From Pseudomonadota bacterium (GTDB lineage Bacteria; Pseudomonadota; Alphaproteobacteria; Rhizobiales; Xanthobacteraceae): 12,914 nt of DNA. Below, in pieces: positions 5,818-12,914 of this stretch; position 1 is the stretch's first letter, and each line of letters starts with the position of its first letter. The position numbers and the translations under genes are program-made. The notes beneath the pieces are model-generated. The model was not told the DNA's origin. It searched no databases and saw only the letters and a program-made list of their open reading frames with translations. The stretch is from positions 1 to 12,914 of the forward strand of contig CAUJKG010000137.1 in assembly GCA_963205465.1 (NCBI GenBank). Direction: 5' to 3'.

Positions 5818-6924
5818 ATGATCGCTTTCGGCATGTTAGGTCGCTATTTCGGCCGCCGTTTTCTGACGGCGGTCGCGGTTGCGTTTCTGACGTGCGTCGC
5901 GCTGATCGCAGTGGTCGATTTCTTCGAACTCACGCGCCGCGTGGGCGACCGTCCCGACAGCTCGGTCATGCAAATCGGCTATCTCGTGCTGTTGCGCCTG
6001 CCCTCCTTCACCGAGCAGATGCTGCCTTTCGCGACGCTGATCGGTGCGATGTCCGCCTTCCTCGCGCTCTCGCGCCGTCTGGAATTCGTGGTCGCGCGCG
6101 CCTCCGGCATGTCGGCCTGGCAGTTCATCGGCAGCGCGGTCGCGCTTGCCTTCGTGCTCGGCATTCTTGCCACCACCGTCTATAACCCGCTGTCCGCGGC
6201 GATGAAGGAAAACGCCGAACGGATCGAGAGCGAATTGCTCGCCGCGCGCGCTGCAGCGATCGGCTGGTCGCAGGAAAAAGCACCCGGCAACATCTGGGTT
6301 CGTCAGCGCAACGATGACGGTCAGGCCATCATCAACGCGCAGACGGCAAGCAATCAGGGCCGCCTGCTCACCGGCGTTCGCATCTTCAGCTTCGACAAAG
6401 CCGGCGAATTCCTGGAACGCATCGAAGCCAAAAGCGCGGCACTCGAAACCGGCGCATGGAAATTGACCGATGCGCAAATCTTCTCGCCCAAGGTCGGGCC
6501 ACGCTCCTTCGCGACGCATCGCATCCCGACTTCGCTGACGCCCGATCAGGTGCGCGGCACTTTCTCGAACGCCGTCGCGCTCTCGTTTTGGGAACTGCCC
6601 GGCGCCATCGAACTGGTGCGGGCCGCGGGAATTTCCGCTGCACGCTACGAAATTCAATATCAGTTGCTGCTTGCACGGCCGCTCCTGCTCGCAACCATGG
6701 TGCTGATCGCCGCGGCGGTGAGCCTGCGCGTCTTCCGCCTCGGCGGCGTAGGCAAGATGGTGACGATCGGCGTGCTCTCCGGCTTCGGGCTCTATGTCGC
6801 GCAACAGCTTTCCGAACAGCTCGGCGAAGGCGGCTTCCTGCATCCGGTGGTTGCCGGCTGGCTTCCGATCGTGTGCGCCGGAATGATCGGCTGCACGATC
6901 CTGCTCAATCAGGAAGACGGCTAG
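5818..6924 (+). CDS. lptG: LPS export ABC transporter permease LptG
   Basis: A 368-residue partner of LptF with the same architecture: three N-terminal membrane segments (about residues 15-36, 55-84 and 101-121), a periplasmic jellyroll (about 125-275) and three C-terminal segments (about 281-302, 312-330 and 342-363). The coupling-helix region SRRLEFVVARASGMS carries Glu89 at the place of E. coli LptG Glu88, which binds LptB. I chose the ATG at 5818, 4 nt after the lptF stop codon. An earlier in-frame ATG at 5773 would lie inside lptF and add a charged, atypical leader, and ATG 5833 (MLGRYFGRRF) is a plausible alternative. The stop codon TAG directly abuts the lptD start, so lptF, lptG and lptD are almost surely translated from one message. 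Confidence 0.95.
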   Translation: MIAFGMLGRYFGRRFLTAVAVAFLTCVALIAVVDFFELTRRVGDRPDSSVMQIGYLVLLRLPSFTEQMLPFATLIGAMSAFLALSRRLEFVVARASGMSAWQFIGSAVALAFVLGILATTVYNPLSAAMKENAERIESELLAARAAAIGWSQEKAPGNIWVRQRNDDGQAIINAQTASNQGRLLTGVRIFSFDKAGEFLERIEAKSAALETGAWKLTDAQIFSPKVGPRSFATHRIPTSLTPDQVRGTFSNAVALSFWELPGAIELVRAAGISAARYEIQYQLLLARPLLLATMVLIAAAVSLRVFRLGGVGKMVTIGVLSGFGLYVAQQLSEQLGEGGFLHPVVAGWLPIVCAGMIGCTILLNQEDG

Positions 6925-9426
6925 ATGCTGAAATTCATCGCCGCCACCCTGAACGAAAGACCGGTCCGGCGCGTGCAACGCGCCGCCTTCACGCTTGCCT
7001 GCGTGACGCTCGGCTTTGCTTTCGCAAGCGTTGCCTTCGCGCAATCGCTGCCACGTTCGCAAAGCGCGGAGCCCACGCTCACCAACCGCTTCGTGGGCCA
7101 GAAGGCCAAGCGCGATCCCAACGCCAAGATGCTCGTTACCGCCAACGAGATGATCTACGACACCAAGAACAACAGGGTTCATGCGGTCGGCGGCGTCCAG
7201 ATCTATCACGATGGCGCCGTGCTCGAAGCCGACAAGGTCACCTATGACCGCGTGACGAACAAGATGTTCGCCGAAGGCAACGTGCGTTATCGCGCCAAGG
7301 ACGGCAACATCATCCACGCCAACACGCTGGAGATGACGCAGGACTTCCGCGAAGCTTTCGTCAATTCGATGCTCGTCGAAACGCCGCAGCGTACCCGCTT
7401 CGCCGCGGCGCGCGCGGACCGCACCGAAGGCAACATCACGGTATTCTCGAACGGCGTTTACACCGCCTGCGAACCTTGCCGCGACAATCCGAAGAAGCCG
7501 CCGCTCTGGCAGGTCAAGGCCACCAAGATCATTCACAACGAAGGCGAGCGCACGGTCTATTATGAGGACGCCACGATCGAGCTGTTCGGAATACCGGTAG
7601 GATACCTGCCCTATTTCTATCATCCCGATCCGACCGTGAAGCGTCAGTCCGGCTTCCTGCCGCCGCATGTCTATTCGAACCGCCGCACCGGCTTCGGATT
7701 CGAAATGCCCTATTTCTGGTCGATCCGCCCGAACATGGATGCGACCGTGTCGGTCACGCCTTTCGTCAATCAGGGCGTCATGGTGAAAGGCGAATTCCGC
7801 CACCGGCTTGAAAACGGCGCATATCAAATTCGCGCCGCCGGCATCAATCAGGCCAATCCGCAGGAATTCTCCGGCCTGTCCGGCAACCGCGACTTCCGCG
7901 GCATGATCGAGGCGCAGGGCGAGTTCAACATCAACAAGCGCTGGCTCTGGGGCTTTGACGGCGCCGCCCTGACCGATCGCGCTTTCTTGAGCGATTATCA
8001 TATCGCCCGGCATGGCCTTACCGAGCGCACCTCGCAGATTTATCTGACCGGCCAGTCCGGGCGGAATTACTTCGACGTGCGCGCCCTGCACTTCTTCGGT
8101 CTGTCGGAACTCGACAACAACAACCAGTTGCCGATCGTTCATCCGGTGCTCGATTACTCGTACTTCGTCGGCAAGCCGGTGTTCGGCGGCGAGTTGTCGT
8201 TCAAGGTGAATTTCGCCAGCATCTCGCGCGATCAGGCCGAGTTCACGCCGATCCAGAAGCTGGCGACAGCCGACTACGAGAGGACGTCGAGCAACGCCGT
8301 CGATATGACCAAGTGCCTGGCGGCCACCGCCACGCCCGCCAACTGTTTCGTCCGCGCCCTACCCGGCGACTACACCCGCCTCTCCGCACAGGTGGACTGG
8401 CGCCGCACCATCACCAGCGATGTGACGGGTATCCTGATCACGCCGTTTGCCCGGCTTCGTACCGACATCGCCTCCTACAGCATCAACGCGGGCTCGAATG
8501 CTGCGGCCTTCACCAATCTCGCAGGCAACGACGAACTCGTCCGTGCCATGCCGACCGTCGGCTTCGAAGCACGCTGGCCGTTCATCTCGGTGCATTCCTG
8601 GGGCACGCAGACGTTGGAGCCGATCGTGCAGGCGATTTTCCGCCCGAACGAAACGCAGATCGGCCGCTTCTGGAACGAAGACGCGCAGAGCCTCGTCTTC
8701 GACGACACCAATCTGTTCGCGATCGACAAATACTCGGGCTATGACCGTCTCGAAGGCGGCTCACGCCTGAATTACGGCCTGCAATACACCGCGAACGTCC
8801 ACCGCTTCGGCATGGTGAATGTGCTGGTCGGCCAGTCGTATCAGATGTTCGGCCAGAACTCTTTCGCGCAGACCGGCTTCACGGATGCCGCCGGCAACGC
8901 CGTCGGCCCGACCGCCAATTCCGGACTTGAAGAGCGCGCCTCCGACTATGTCGCACGGATCTACTTCCAGCCGACCGGCCGCTTCTCTTTCATCAACCGC
9001 TTCCGCTTCGACAAGGACGATTTCTCGATCCGCCGGCTCGAGGCCGAAGTGCGGTCGAAATGGGATCGCCTGACGCTTTCGACGATCTACGCGCGCTACG
9101 AGGCGCAGCCGATGATCGGCTATATCGAGCAGCGCCATGCGGTCTATCAGACCGCGACCTACCAGTTCCACGATTACTGGAGCATCACAGGCGGCATGCG
9201 CTACGATATCGAGCGCGGGCGCATCGACCTCGGCACCTTCGGCCTCACCTATGCCGACGAGTGCTTCGCGATTACCGCGACCTATATCGCCGACTACACG
9301 AACACGATTACGGCGCAGTCCGTGCACAAATTCCTGCTGCGGGTGAACCTGCGGACGCTGGGTGAAACCGGCTTCAAGCAGAACCTCGGCACCCAGGTCA
9401 CCAGCACGACGCCCGCGAACAATTAA
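6925..9426 (+). CDS. lptD: LPS-assembly outer-membrane protein LptD
   Basis: An 833-residue precursor. Residues 1-39 form a long signal peptide (basic n-region ERPVRRVQR, core LACVTLGFAFASVAFA). Residues about 64-190 make the OstA/LptA-like periplasmic domain (KMLVTANEMIYDTKNNRVHA, LEADKVTYDRVTNKMFAEGNV). The remainder is the large LptD barrel, with family motifs FGIPVGYLPYFYHPDP (221-236), SGFLPP (242-247) and LFAIDKYSGYDRLEGGSR (597-614). With a lipoprotein partner, LptE (not in this window), it inserts LPS into the outer leaflet. Mature cysteines are 182 and 185 (CEPC), 464, 474 and 780. A bond between the CEPC pair and Cys780 would correspond to the inter-domain disulfide of E. coli LptD. 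The start codon follows the lptG stop codon with no gap. Confidence 0.96.
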   Translation: MLKFIAATLNERPVRRVQRAAFTLACVTLGFAFASVAFAQSLPRSQSAEPTLTNRFVGQKAKRDPNAKMLVTANEMIYDTKNNRVHAVGGVQIYHDGAVLEADKVTYDRVTNKMFAEGNVRYRAKDGNIIHANTLEMTQDFREAFVNSMLVETPQRTRFAAARADRTEGNITVFSNGVYTACEPCRDNPKKPPLWQVKATKIIHNEGERTVYYEDATIELFGIPVGYLPYFYHPDPTVKRQSGFLPPHVYSNRRTGFGFEMPYFWSIRPNMDATVSVTPFVNQGVMVKGEFRHRLENGAYQIRAAGINQANPQEFSGLSGNRDFRGMIEAQGEFNINKRWLWGFDGAALTDRAFLSDYHIARHGLTERTSQIYLTGQSGRNYFDVRALHFFGLSELDNNNQLPIVHPVLDYSYFVGKPVFGGELSFKVNFASISRDQAEFTPIQKLATADYERTSSNAVDMTKCLAATATPANCFVRALPGDYTRLSAQVDWRRTITSDVTGILITPFARLRTDIASYSINAGSNAAAFTNLAGNDELVRAMPTVGFEARWPFISVHSWGTQTLEPIVQAIFRPNETQIGRFWNEDAQSLVFDDTNLFAIDKYSGYDRLEGGSRLNYGLQYTANVHRFGMVNVLVGQSYQMFGQNSFAQTGFTDAAGNAVGPTANSGLEERASDYVARIYFQPTGRFSFINRFRFDKDDFSIRRLEAEVRSKWDRLTLSTIYARYEAQPMIGYIEQRHAVYQTATYQFHDYWSITGGMRYDIERGRIDLGTFGLTYADECFAITATYIADYTNTITAQSVHKFLLRVNLRTLGETGFKQNLGTQVTSTTPANN

Positions 9427-9518
9427 TAGCCGTCCAAATGCCGCCATATGCCTCGGTCATGTTCCGTCTTGGGTGATGTGCGGTAAAATTTCGGAAAGAC
9501 AGCGAACCAACGCCAGCC
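9427..9518. other. Spacer between lptD and surA, 92 bp
   Basis: This is the only sizeable gap inside the lptF-rsmA gene row, so an internal promoter for surA-pdxA-rsmA could lie here. TAAAAT at 9484-9489 is -10-like, but no convincing -35 box lies 16-18 bp upstream. I see no terminator hairpin with a T-run, so read-through from lptD is expected. Confidence 0.35.
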
Positions 9519-10457
9519 ATGCCTACGATCCAACGGTCCTATCTCTTTCGCGCTCTGTGTCTTCTCGCGCTTGCAGTTGCAATGCTTGCGGGACCGTCGC
9601 GCCCCGCCTCGGCGCAGGTCGCAGCGATCGTCAACGGCGATCCCATTACCGCGCTCGATATCGCCGAGCGCATGAAGCTGCATCGCAGCTCGGGCAAGCC
9701 GAACATCTCGCGCCGTGAGGTGCTCGCGGAACTGATCGAATACAAACTCAAGCTGCAGGTCGCCCAGCGCGCGAATATCGACCCCACCGCGGCGGAAGTG
9801 AACCGCGCGTTTGCCGGCAGGGCGCAGCGCTCGGGCCGCTCGCCCGATCAGTTCGAGCAGGTTCTGCGGGCCGGCGGCGTCGACCCGACCCGCTTGAAGG
9901 CCCGCATCAAGGCCGACCTCGCCTGGCAGGAATATGTGCGGCAGAATTCCGCGAGCGTGATCGTGCGCGACGCCGACCTCGTCGCGGTGATGGCGGCGCG
10001 CGGCCAGAATATGCACCTGAAGTCGGTGCAATACACGATGCAGCAGGTGATCTTCGTCGTTCGTCGCGGCGCGCCCGGCGAGGTAAGACAGGCGCGGCTG
10101 AAGGAAGCCGAAAGCCTGCGCGCTCGCCTCTCCTCGTGCAATCAGGTGGAGACGCTCGCGCGCGAATATCGTGAAGTCGTGATCAAGCCGCCCGTGCACC
10201 GCTTCTCTTCGGATCTGCCCCCGAGCTTGCAGAAGCTGCTGCAAACACTGCCCGACGGCCGCATGACGCCTCCGGAAGTAACCGCGAACGGCATCGAAGT
10301 GGTTGCGGTCTGCGAACGCAAGGAAGTGCCGGCTGATATCTCTTCGAACCGCGAATTGCGGAACGAACTGCTGGGGCAACGGCTCCAGGCCTACGAGAAA
10401 AGAATTCTCGACAAGATGCGGCAGACTTCGATCATCCGAATTCTCGACAACCGCTGA
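9519..10457 (+). CDS. surA: SurA-type periplasmic chaperone / parvulin-like peptidyl-prolyl isomerase
   Basis: A 312-residue precursor with a signal peptide ending ASA (residues 30-32). Residues 33-145 match the SurA N-terminal domain (VAAIVNGDPITALDIAERMKL, then REVLAELIEYKLKLQVAQ). Residues about 172-267 have the outline of one parvulin domain (QYTMQQVIFVV, then LPDGRMTPPEVTANGIEVVAVCERK), and a C-terminal helix follows (278-305). E. coli SurA is 428 residues with two parvulin domains; this shorter single-domain form is usual in alphaproteobacteria. The GGDLG segment expected before the LPPSLQ helix is replaced by VHRFSS (226-231), so isomerase activity is doubtful while chaperone activity remains likely. 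It would assist folding of LptD and porins in the periplasm. The gene sits between lptD and pdxA as in E. coli and overlaps pdxA by 1 nt. Confidence 0.88.
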   Translation: MPTIQRSYLFRALCLLALAVAMLAGPSRPASAQVAAIVNGDPITALDIAERMKLHRSSGKPNISRREVLAELIEYKLKLQVAQRANIDPTAAEVNRAFAGRAQRSGRSPDQFEQVLRAGGVDPTRLKARIKADLAWQEYVRQNSASVIVRDADLVAVMAARGQNMHLKSVQYTMQQVIFVVRRGAPGEVRQARLKEAESLRARLSSCNQVETLAREYREVVIKPPVHRFSSDLPPSLQKLLQTLPDGRMTPPEVTANGIEVVAVCERKEVPADISSNRELRNELLGQRLQAYEKRILDKMRQTSIIRILDNR

Positions 10458-11437
10458 TGCCGCCGCTCGCGCTGACGCTCGGCGAGCCGGCGGGGATCGG
10501 TCCCGATCTCACGCTGCAACTCTGGGCCGAGCGCGTCGCGCGAAAGCTGCCGCCCTTCTTTTTCGTCGCCGACCGGGCCTTCGTTGCCGCCCGCGCAGAA
10601 GCGCTTTCGCTCGACATCCCGCTTGCCGAATGCGCACCGGAAGAGGCAGCACTGCACTTTGCCGACGCTCTGCCGCTTGTTCCATCCGGTGTGCCTGCAA
10701 CTGCCGCACCCGGACGCCCCGATCCTTCGAGCGCCGCGGCCGCACGCGCGTCCATCGATGTCGCCGTCCGGCTTACGCAACAAGGAAAAGCCGCGGCAGT
10801 GGTGACCAATCCGATTGCAAAGCACGTCATGCAGGCCGGCGGTTTTACGTTTCCGGGACATACCGAATATCTCGCGCATTTAAGCGGCGCGCCCCGGCCG
10901 GTCATGCTGATCTGGAGCGAGGAACTCGCCGTAATCCCACTCACGATCCACATTCCGCTGCGCGATGTGCCTGCCGCGATCACGACGGACCTGATCGTCG
11001 AAAGCGCCCGCATCACCGCGCGCGACTATCGCGAACGTTTTGGCATTGCGAGCCCGCGGATCGCCGTATGCGGACTCAATCCGCATGCCGGCGAAGAAGG
11101 CACCATCGGCCGGGAAGAAATCGAGACTGTCGCGCCCGCGCTGCGTCTGCTGCGTGCCGAAGGGATCGACGCGACGGGCCCGTTTCCCGCCGACAGTCTC
11201 TTTCACGCACCAGCACGCAAACGCTACGACGGCGCGCTCGGCGTGTATCACGATCAGGTGGTGGCGCCGGGCAAGGCACTCGCTTTCGACCGCGCGGTCA
11301 ACGTAACGCTCGGGCTTCCGTTCGTGCGCACCTCGCCCGACCATGGCACCGCTTTCGATCTCGCCGGCACCGGCAAGGCCAACCCTTCCAGCCTGGAGGC
11401 CGCGCTTAAACTCGCCGCCCGTCTCGCTGCTGCATGA
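10457..11437 (+). CDS. pdxA: 4-hydroxythreonine-4-phosphate dehydrogenase
   Basis: A 326-residue cytoplasmic enzyme of normal length. Motifs in order are LTLGEPAGIGPDL (residues 6-18), VTNPIAKHVM (116-125), FPGHTEYLA (132-140), TIHIPLRDV (163-171), CGLNPHAGEEG (205-215), YHDQVVAPGKAL (264-275) and VRTSPDHGTAFDLAG (290-304). His165, His210 and His265 match the metal-binding histidines 166, 211 and 266 of E. coli PdxA. It oxidises 4-phosphohydroxy-L-threonine with NAD(P) to a product that decarboxylates to 3-amino-2-oxopropyl phosphate, the precursor used by PdxJ in pyridoxine-phosphate synthesis. The ATG shares a base with the surA stop codon (TGATG), and the gene overlaps rsmA by 4 nt (ATGA), so all three are translationally coupled. 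Confidence 0.97.
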   Translation: MPPLALTLGEPAGIGPDLTLQLWAERVARKLPPFFFVADRAFVAARAEALSLDIPLAECAPEEAALHFADALPLVPSGVPATAAPGRPDPSSAAAARASIDVAVRLTQQGKAAAVVTNPIAKHVMQAGGFTFPGHTEYLAHLSGAPRPVMLIWSEELAVIPLTIHIPLRDVPAAITTDLIVESARITARDYRERFGIASPRIAVCGLNPHAGEEGTIGREEIETVAPALRLLRAEGIDATGPFPADSLFHAPARKRYDGALGVYHDQVVAPGKALAFDRAVNVTLGLPFVRTSPDHGTAFDLAGTGKANPSSLEAALKLAARLAAA

Positions 11438-12285
11438 GCCAGATCGACGATCTCCCGCCGCTCCGCGATGTCATCCGCAAGCATGATCTGCAGGCGAAGA
11501 AGTCGCTCGGGCAGAATTTTTTGCTGGATCTGAACCTTACCTCCCGCATCGCGCGCGCCGGCGGATCGCTGGACGACGTCACCGTGATCGAAGTCGGCCC
11601 CGGGCCCGGCGGCCTTACCCGCGCGCTGCTTGCCGAAGGTGCGCGGCGCGTGATCGCCATCGAGCGCGATCAGCGCTGCATCGCCGCACTCAAAGAGATT
11701 GCCGCGCATTATCCCGGCAAGCTCGAAATCGTCGAGGCCGACGCCTTGCAATTCGATCCGCGCCCGCTCGTGGACGGCGCGAGAACGCGCATCGTCGCGA
11801 ACCTCCCGTACAATATCGCGACCCCGCTCCTGATCGGATGGCTTACGAGCGAGCCATGGCCGCCGTTTTACGACTCTCTGATCCTGATGTTTCAGCGCGA
11901 GGTGGCGCAGCGGATCGTGGCATCGCCCGACGACGATGCTTATGGCCGTCTCAGCGTGCTGGCCGGGTGGCGAACCACCGCGCGGATTCTGTTCGACGTG
12001 AACCCCGGCGCTTTCGTGCCCCCACCGAAAGTCACCTCTTCCATCGTGCAGATCGTACCGCACCCCAATCCGCTGCCTTGCGATGCCAGACTGCTCGGCA
12101 GGATTACGGCCGCTGCTTTCGGACAGCGGCGCAAGATGCTGCGCCAAAGTCTGCGCTCGCTAGGGCTCGATCCGCTTCCATTGCTTGCGACCGCGGAAAT
12201 CGAACCGACCCGGCGCGCGGAGGAAATTCCGGTCGAGGGCTTCATCAAACTCGCCAATGCCTTCGCCGCGCAGGCAGGGAAATAA
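11434..12285 (+). CDS. rsmA: 16S rRNA (adenine1518-N6/adenine1519-N6)-dimethyltransferase
   Basis: A 283-residue KsgA-family methyltransferase of normal length. KKSLGQNFLLD (residues 22-32) is the conserved N-terminal motif, VIEVGPGPGGLT (51-62) is the S-adenosylmethionine-binding glycine loop, IERD (76-79) and EADAL (101-105) supply further cofactor contacts, and NLPYNI (123-128) is the N6-adenine catalytic motif. The C-terminal rRNA-binding part shows FVPPPKVTSS (194-203) and FGQRRKMLRQSL (229-240). It dimethylates two adjacent adenosines near the 3' end of 16S rRNA late in 30S assembly; loss gives kasugamycin resistance in E. coli. Its ATG lies within the pdxA stop (ATGA). Unlike E. coli, no apaG or apaH follows: the next gene is convergent. 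Confidence 0.97.
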   Translation: MSQIDDLPPLRDVIRKHDLQAKKSLGQNFLLDLNLTSRIARAGGSLDDVTVIEVGPGPGGLTRALLAEGARRVIAIERDQRCIAALKEIAAHYPGKLEIVEADALQFDPRPLVDGARTRIVANLPYNIATPLLIGWLTSEPWPPFYDSLILMFQREVAQRIVASPDDDAYGRLSVLAGWRTTARILFDVNPGAFVPPPKVTSSIVQIVPHPNPLPCDARLLGRITAAAFGQRRKMLRQSLRSLGLDPLPLLATAEIEPTRRAEEIPVEGFIKLANAFAAQAGK

Positions 12286-12291
12286 TCCATA

Positions 12292-12352
12292 GGGGCGCCG
12301 GTCATCGGCGGAGCCGCCCCCGTTCCCTGATGTGAGCCGCCCGCAAAGCGGC
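12292..12352. other. Hairpin-rich spacer between convergent rsmA and gmk
   Basis: Two GC-rich pairings are seen in the 76-bp gap: GGGGCG (12292-12297) with CGCCCC (12315-12320), and GCCGC (12336-12340) with GCGGC (12348-12352). Neither is followed by a T-run on either strand, so they are not standard Rho-independent terminators. They may still act as weak bidirectional stops or 3'-end stabilisers. Confidence 0.35.
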
Positions 12353-12361
12353 CGCGAACCC

Positions 12362-12914
12362 TTAGAGTTTGGACTGCAGCTTCTTCGCAAAAGCGACGAC
12401 GCCAGTGCGGCGGACGCGCTTCATGCGCTCGGCTTGCAGGATCGAATGAATGTCGGCGAAAGCGGCATCGAGATCGTCGTTGATGACGACGTAATCGTAT
12501 TCGCCCCAGCGCTTCAATTCGTGCTTCGCGGTTTCCAGCCGCTTCTTGATCGTCATCTCGTCTTCGGCTGCGCGGCGGCGAATCCGCCTTTTCATCTCCG
12601 CGATCGACGGCGGCAGAATAAAGATGCTGACCACATCGTCGGCGGCCTTTTTGTAAAGCTGACGCGTGCCCTGATAGTCGATATCGAACAGAATATCCTT
12701 GCCCTGCGCGATAGCTTTCGCCACCGGCTTCGCGGGCGTGCCGTAATAATTGCCGTGCACTTCGGCCCATTCCAGAAGATCGCCGGCGTCGCGCATCTTC
12801 TCGAAGGCTTCGCGCGTCAGAAAATGATAGTGTACCCCCTCGACCTCGCTCGGACGGCGGGCGCGCGTCGTCACCGAGATCGACAGTTCGATATTCTCTT
12901 CCTTCTGCACCAGG
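12362..12914 (-). CDS. gmk: Guanylate kinase, N-terminally cut by the window edge
   Basis: About 184 residues are visible. The frame stays open to the window edge, so the apparent GTG at 12908-12910 is an internal valine, not the start, and the N-terminal P-loop lies outside. ELSISVTTRARRPSEVEGVHYHFLT contains the Ser, Arg, Glu and Tyr residues that bind GMP. LLEWAEVHGNYYGTP and the Walker-B-like ILFDIDYQGTRQL follow, then the lid region RRIRRRAAEDEMTIKKRL and the closing YDYVVINDDLDAA. The enzyme phosphorylates GMP to GDP with ATP in the cytoplasm. The family is about 200-220 residues, so only some 20-35 are missing. It is convergent with rsmA. The residue in DIDYQG is Tyr where E. coli has Trp, a mild and common change. 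Confidence 0.95.
   Translation of the reverse strand, partial: LVQKEENIELSISVTTRARRPSEVEGVHYHFLTREAFEKMRDAGDLLEWAEVHGNYYGTPAKPVAKAIAQGKDILFDIDYQGTRQLYKKAADDVVSIFILPPSIAEMKRRIRRRAAEDEMTIKKRLETAKHELKRWGEYDYVVINDDLDAAFADIHSILQAERMKRVRRTGVVAFAKKLQSKL

Noticed and set aside
5836..8142. A 768-codon open frame on the minus strand opposite lptG and lptD.
   Set aside because: It lies wholly antisense to two well-supported conserved genes, its translation is rich in Arg, Ala, Glu, Asp and His without recognisable motifs, and long antisense frames are expected in GC-rich DNA with third-position bias. No promoter or ribosome site supports it.
1..12914. Searched for CRISPR arrays, tRNA/rRNA genes, insertion-sequence ends, toxin-antitoxin or defence genes, and integrase sites.
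   Set aside because: No repeat-spacer pattern, cloverleaf-like sequence, transposase or integrase motif, or matching flanking repeats were seen; the gene content is core envelope and housekeeping.

Overview
The window reads as a chromosomal, high-GC alphaproteobacterial segment, most likely Hyphomicrobiales (Rhizobiales) and probably close to the Bradyrhizobium/Afipia/Rhodopseudomonas group. The pointers are the Omp25/Omp31-type small porins with an N-terminal AD(I/M)PVRGP..FNWTGFY block, the alphaproteobacterial lptF-lptG-lptD-surA-pdxA-rsmA order, and CtrA-like and GANTC motifs in intergenic DNA. The taxonomic call is inferred from protein style, not from a database match. I see no insertion sequence, prophage, CRISPR array, tRNA, rRNA or sign of recent transfer. 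Most of the window is core genome.

Layout. 2-370: 3' end of a multi-pass membrane protein of unknown role, followed after 7 nt by a DinB/YfiT-like protein (378-905). 906-2525: two tandem small outer-membrane beta-barrel genes, each closed by a clear Rho-independent terminator. The second is preceded by four (T/C)TAAC half-sites in exact 11-bp register, which matches the CtrA box TTAA-N7-TTAA. It starts with TTG. 2526-4493 (minus strand): pepA (leucyl aminopeptidase, all metal and catalytic residues present) followed by holC (DNA polymerase III chi, GTG start), convergent with the second porin gene. 4494-4658: divergent pepA/lptF spacer holding a perfect 9-bp inverted repeat with a GANTC site in each arm and a third GANTC nearby.

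4659-12285 (plus strand): lptF, lptG, lptD, surA, pdxA and rsmA, with junctions of 4 nt, 0 nt, 92 nt, 1-nt overlap and 4-nt overlap. This is probably one or two transcription units. LptF and LptG are the inner-membrane permease of the LPS exporter, LptD is the outer-membrane LPS translocon, and the SurA-type chaperone would help fold LptD and the porins. PdxA (vitamin B6 synthesis) and RsmA (16S rRNA dimethylation) are the usual passengers. 12362-12914 (minus strand): gmk (guanylate kinase), cut by the window edge before its P-loop.

No undescribed multi-gene system is visible. The best leads are regulatory: the 11-bp-phased CtrA-like array before the second porin gene and the GANTC-bearing inverted repeat before lptF. 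Together they suggest, but do not prove, cell-cycle control of envelope genes. Further protein-level oddities are a parvulin domain without the usual GGDLG segment in the SurA homologue and an extra cysteine pair in LptD.
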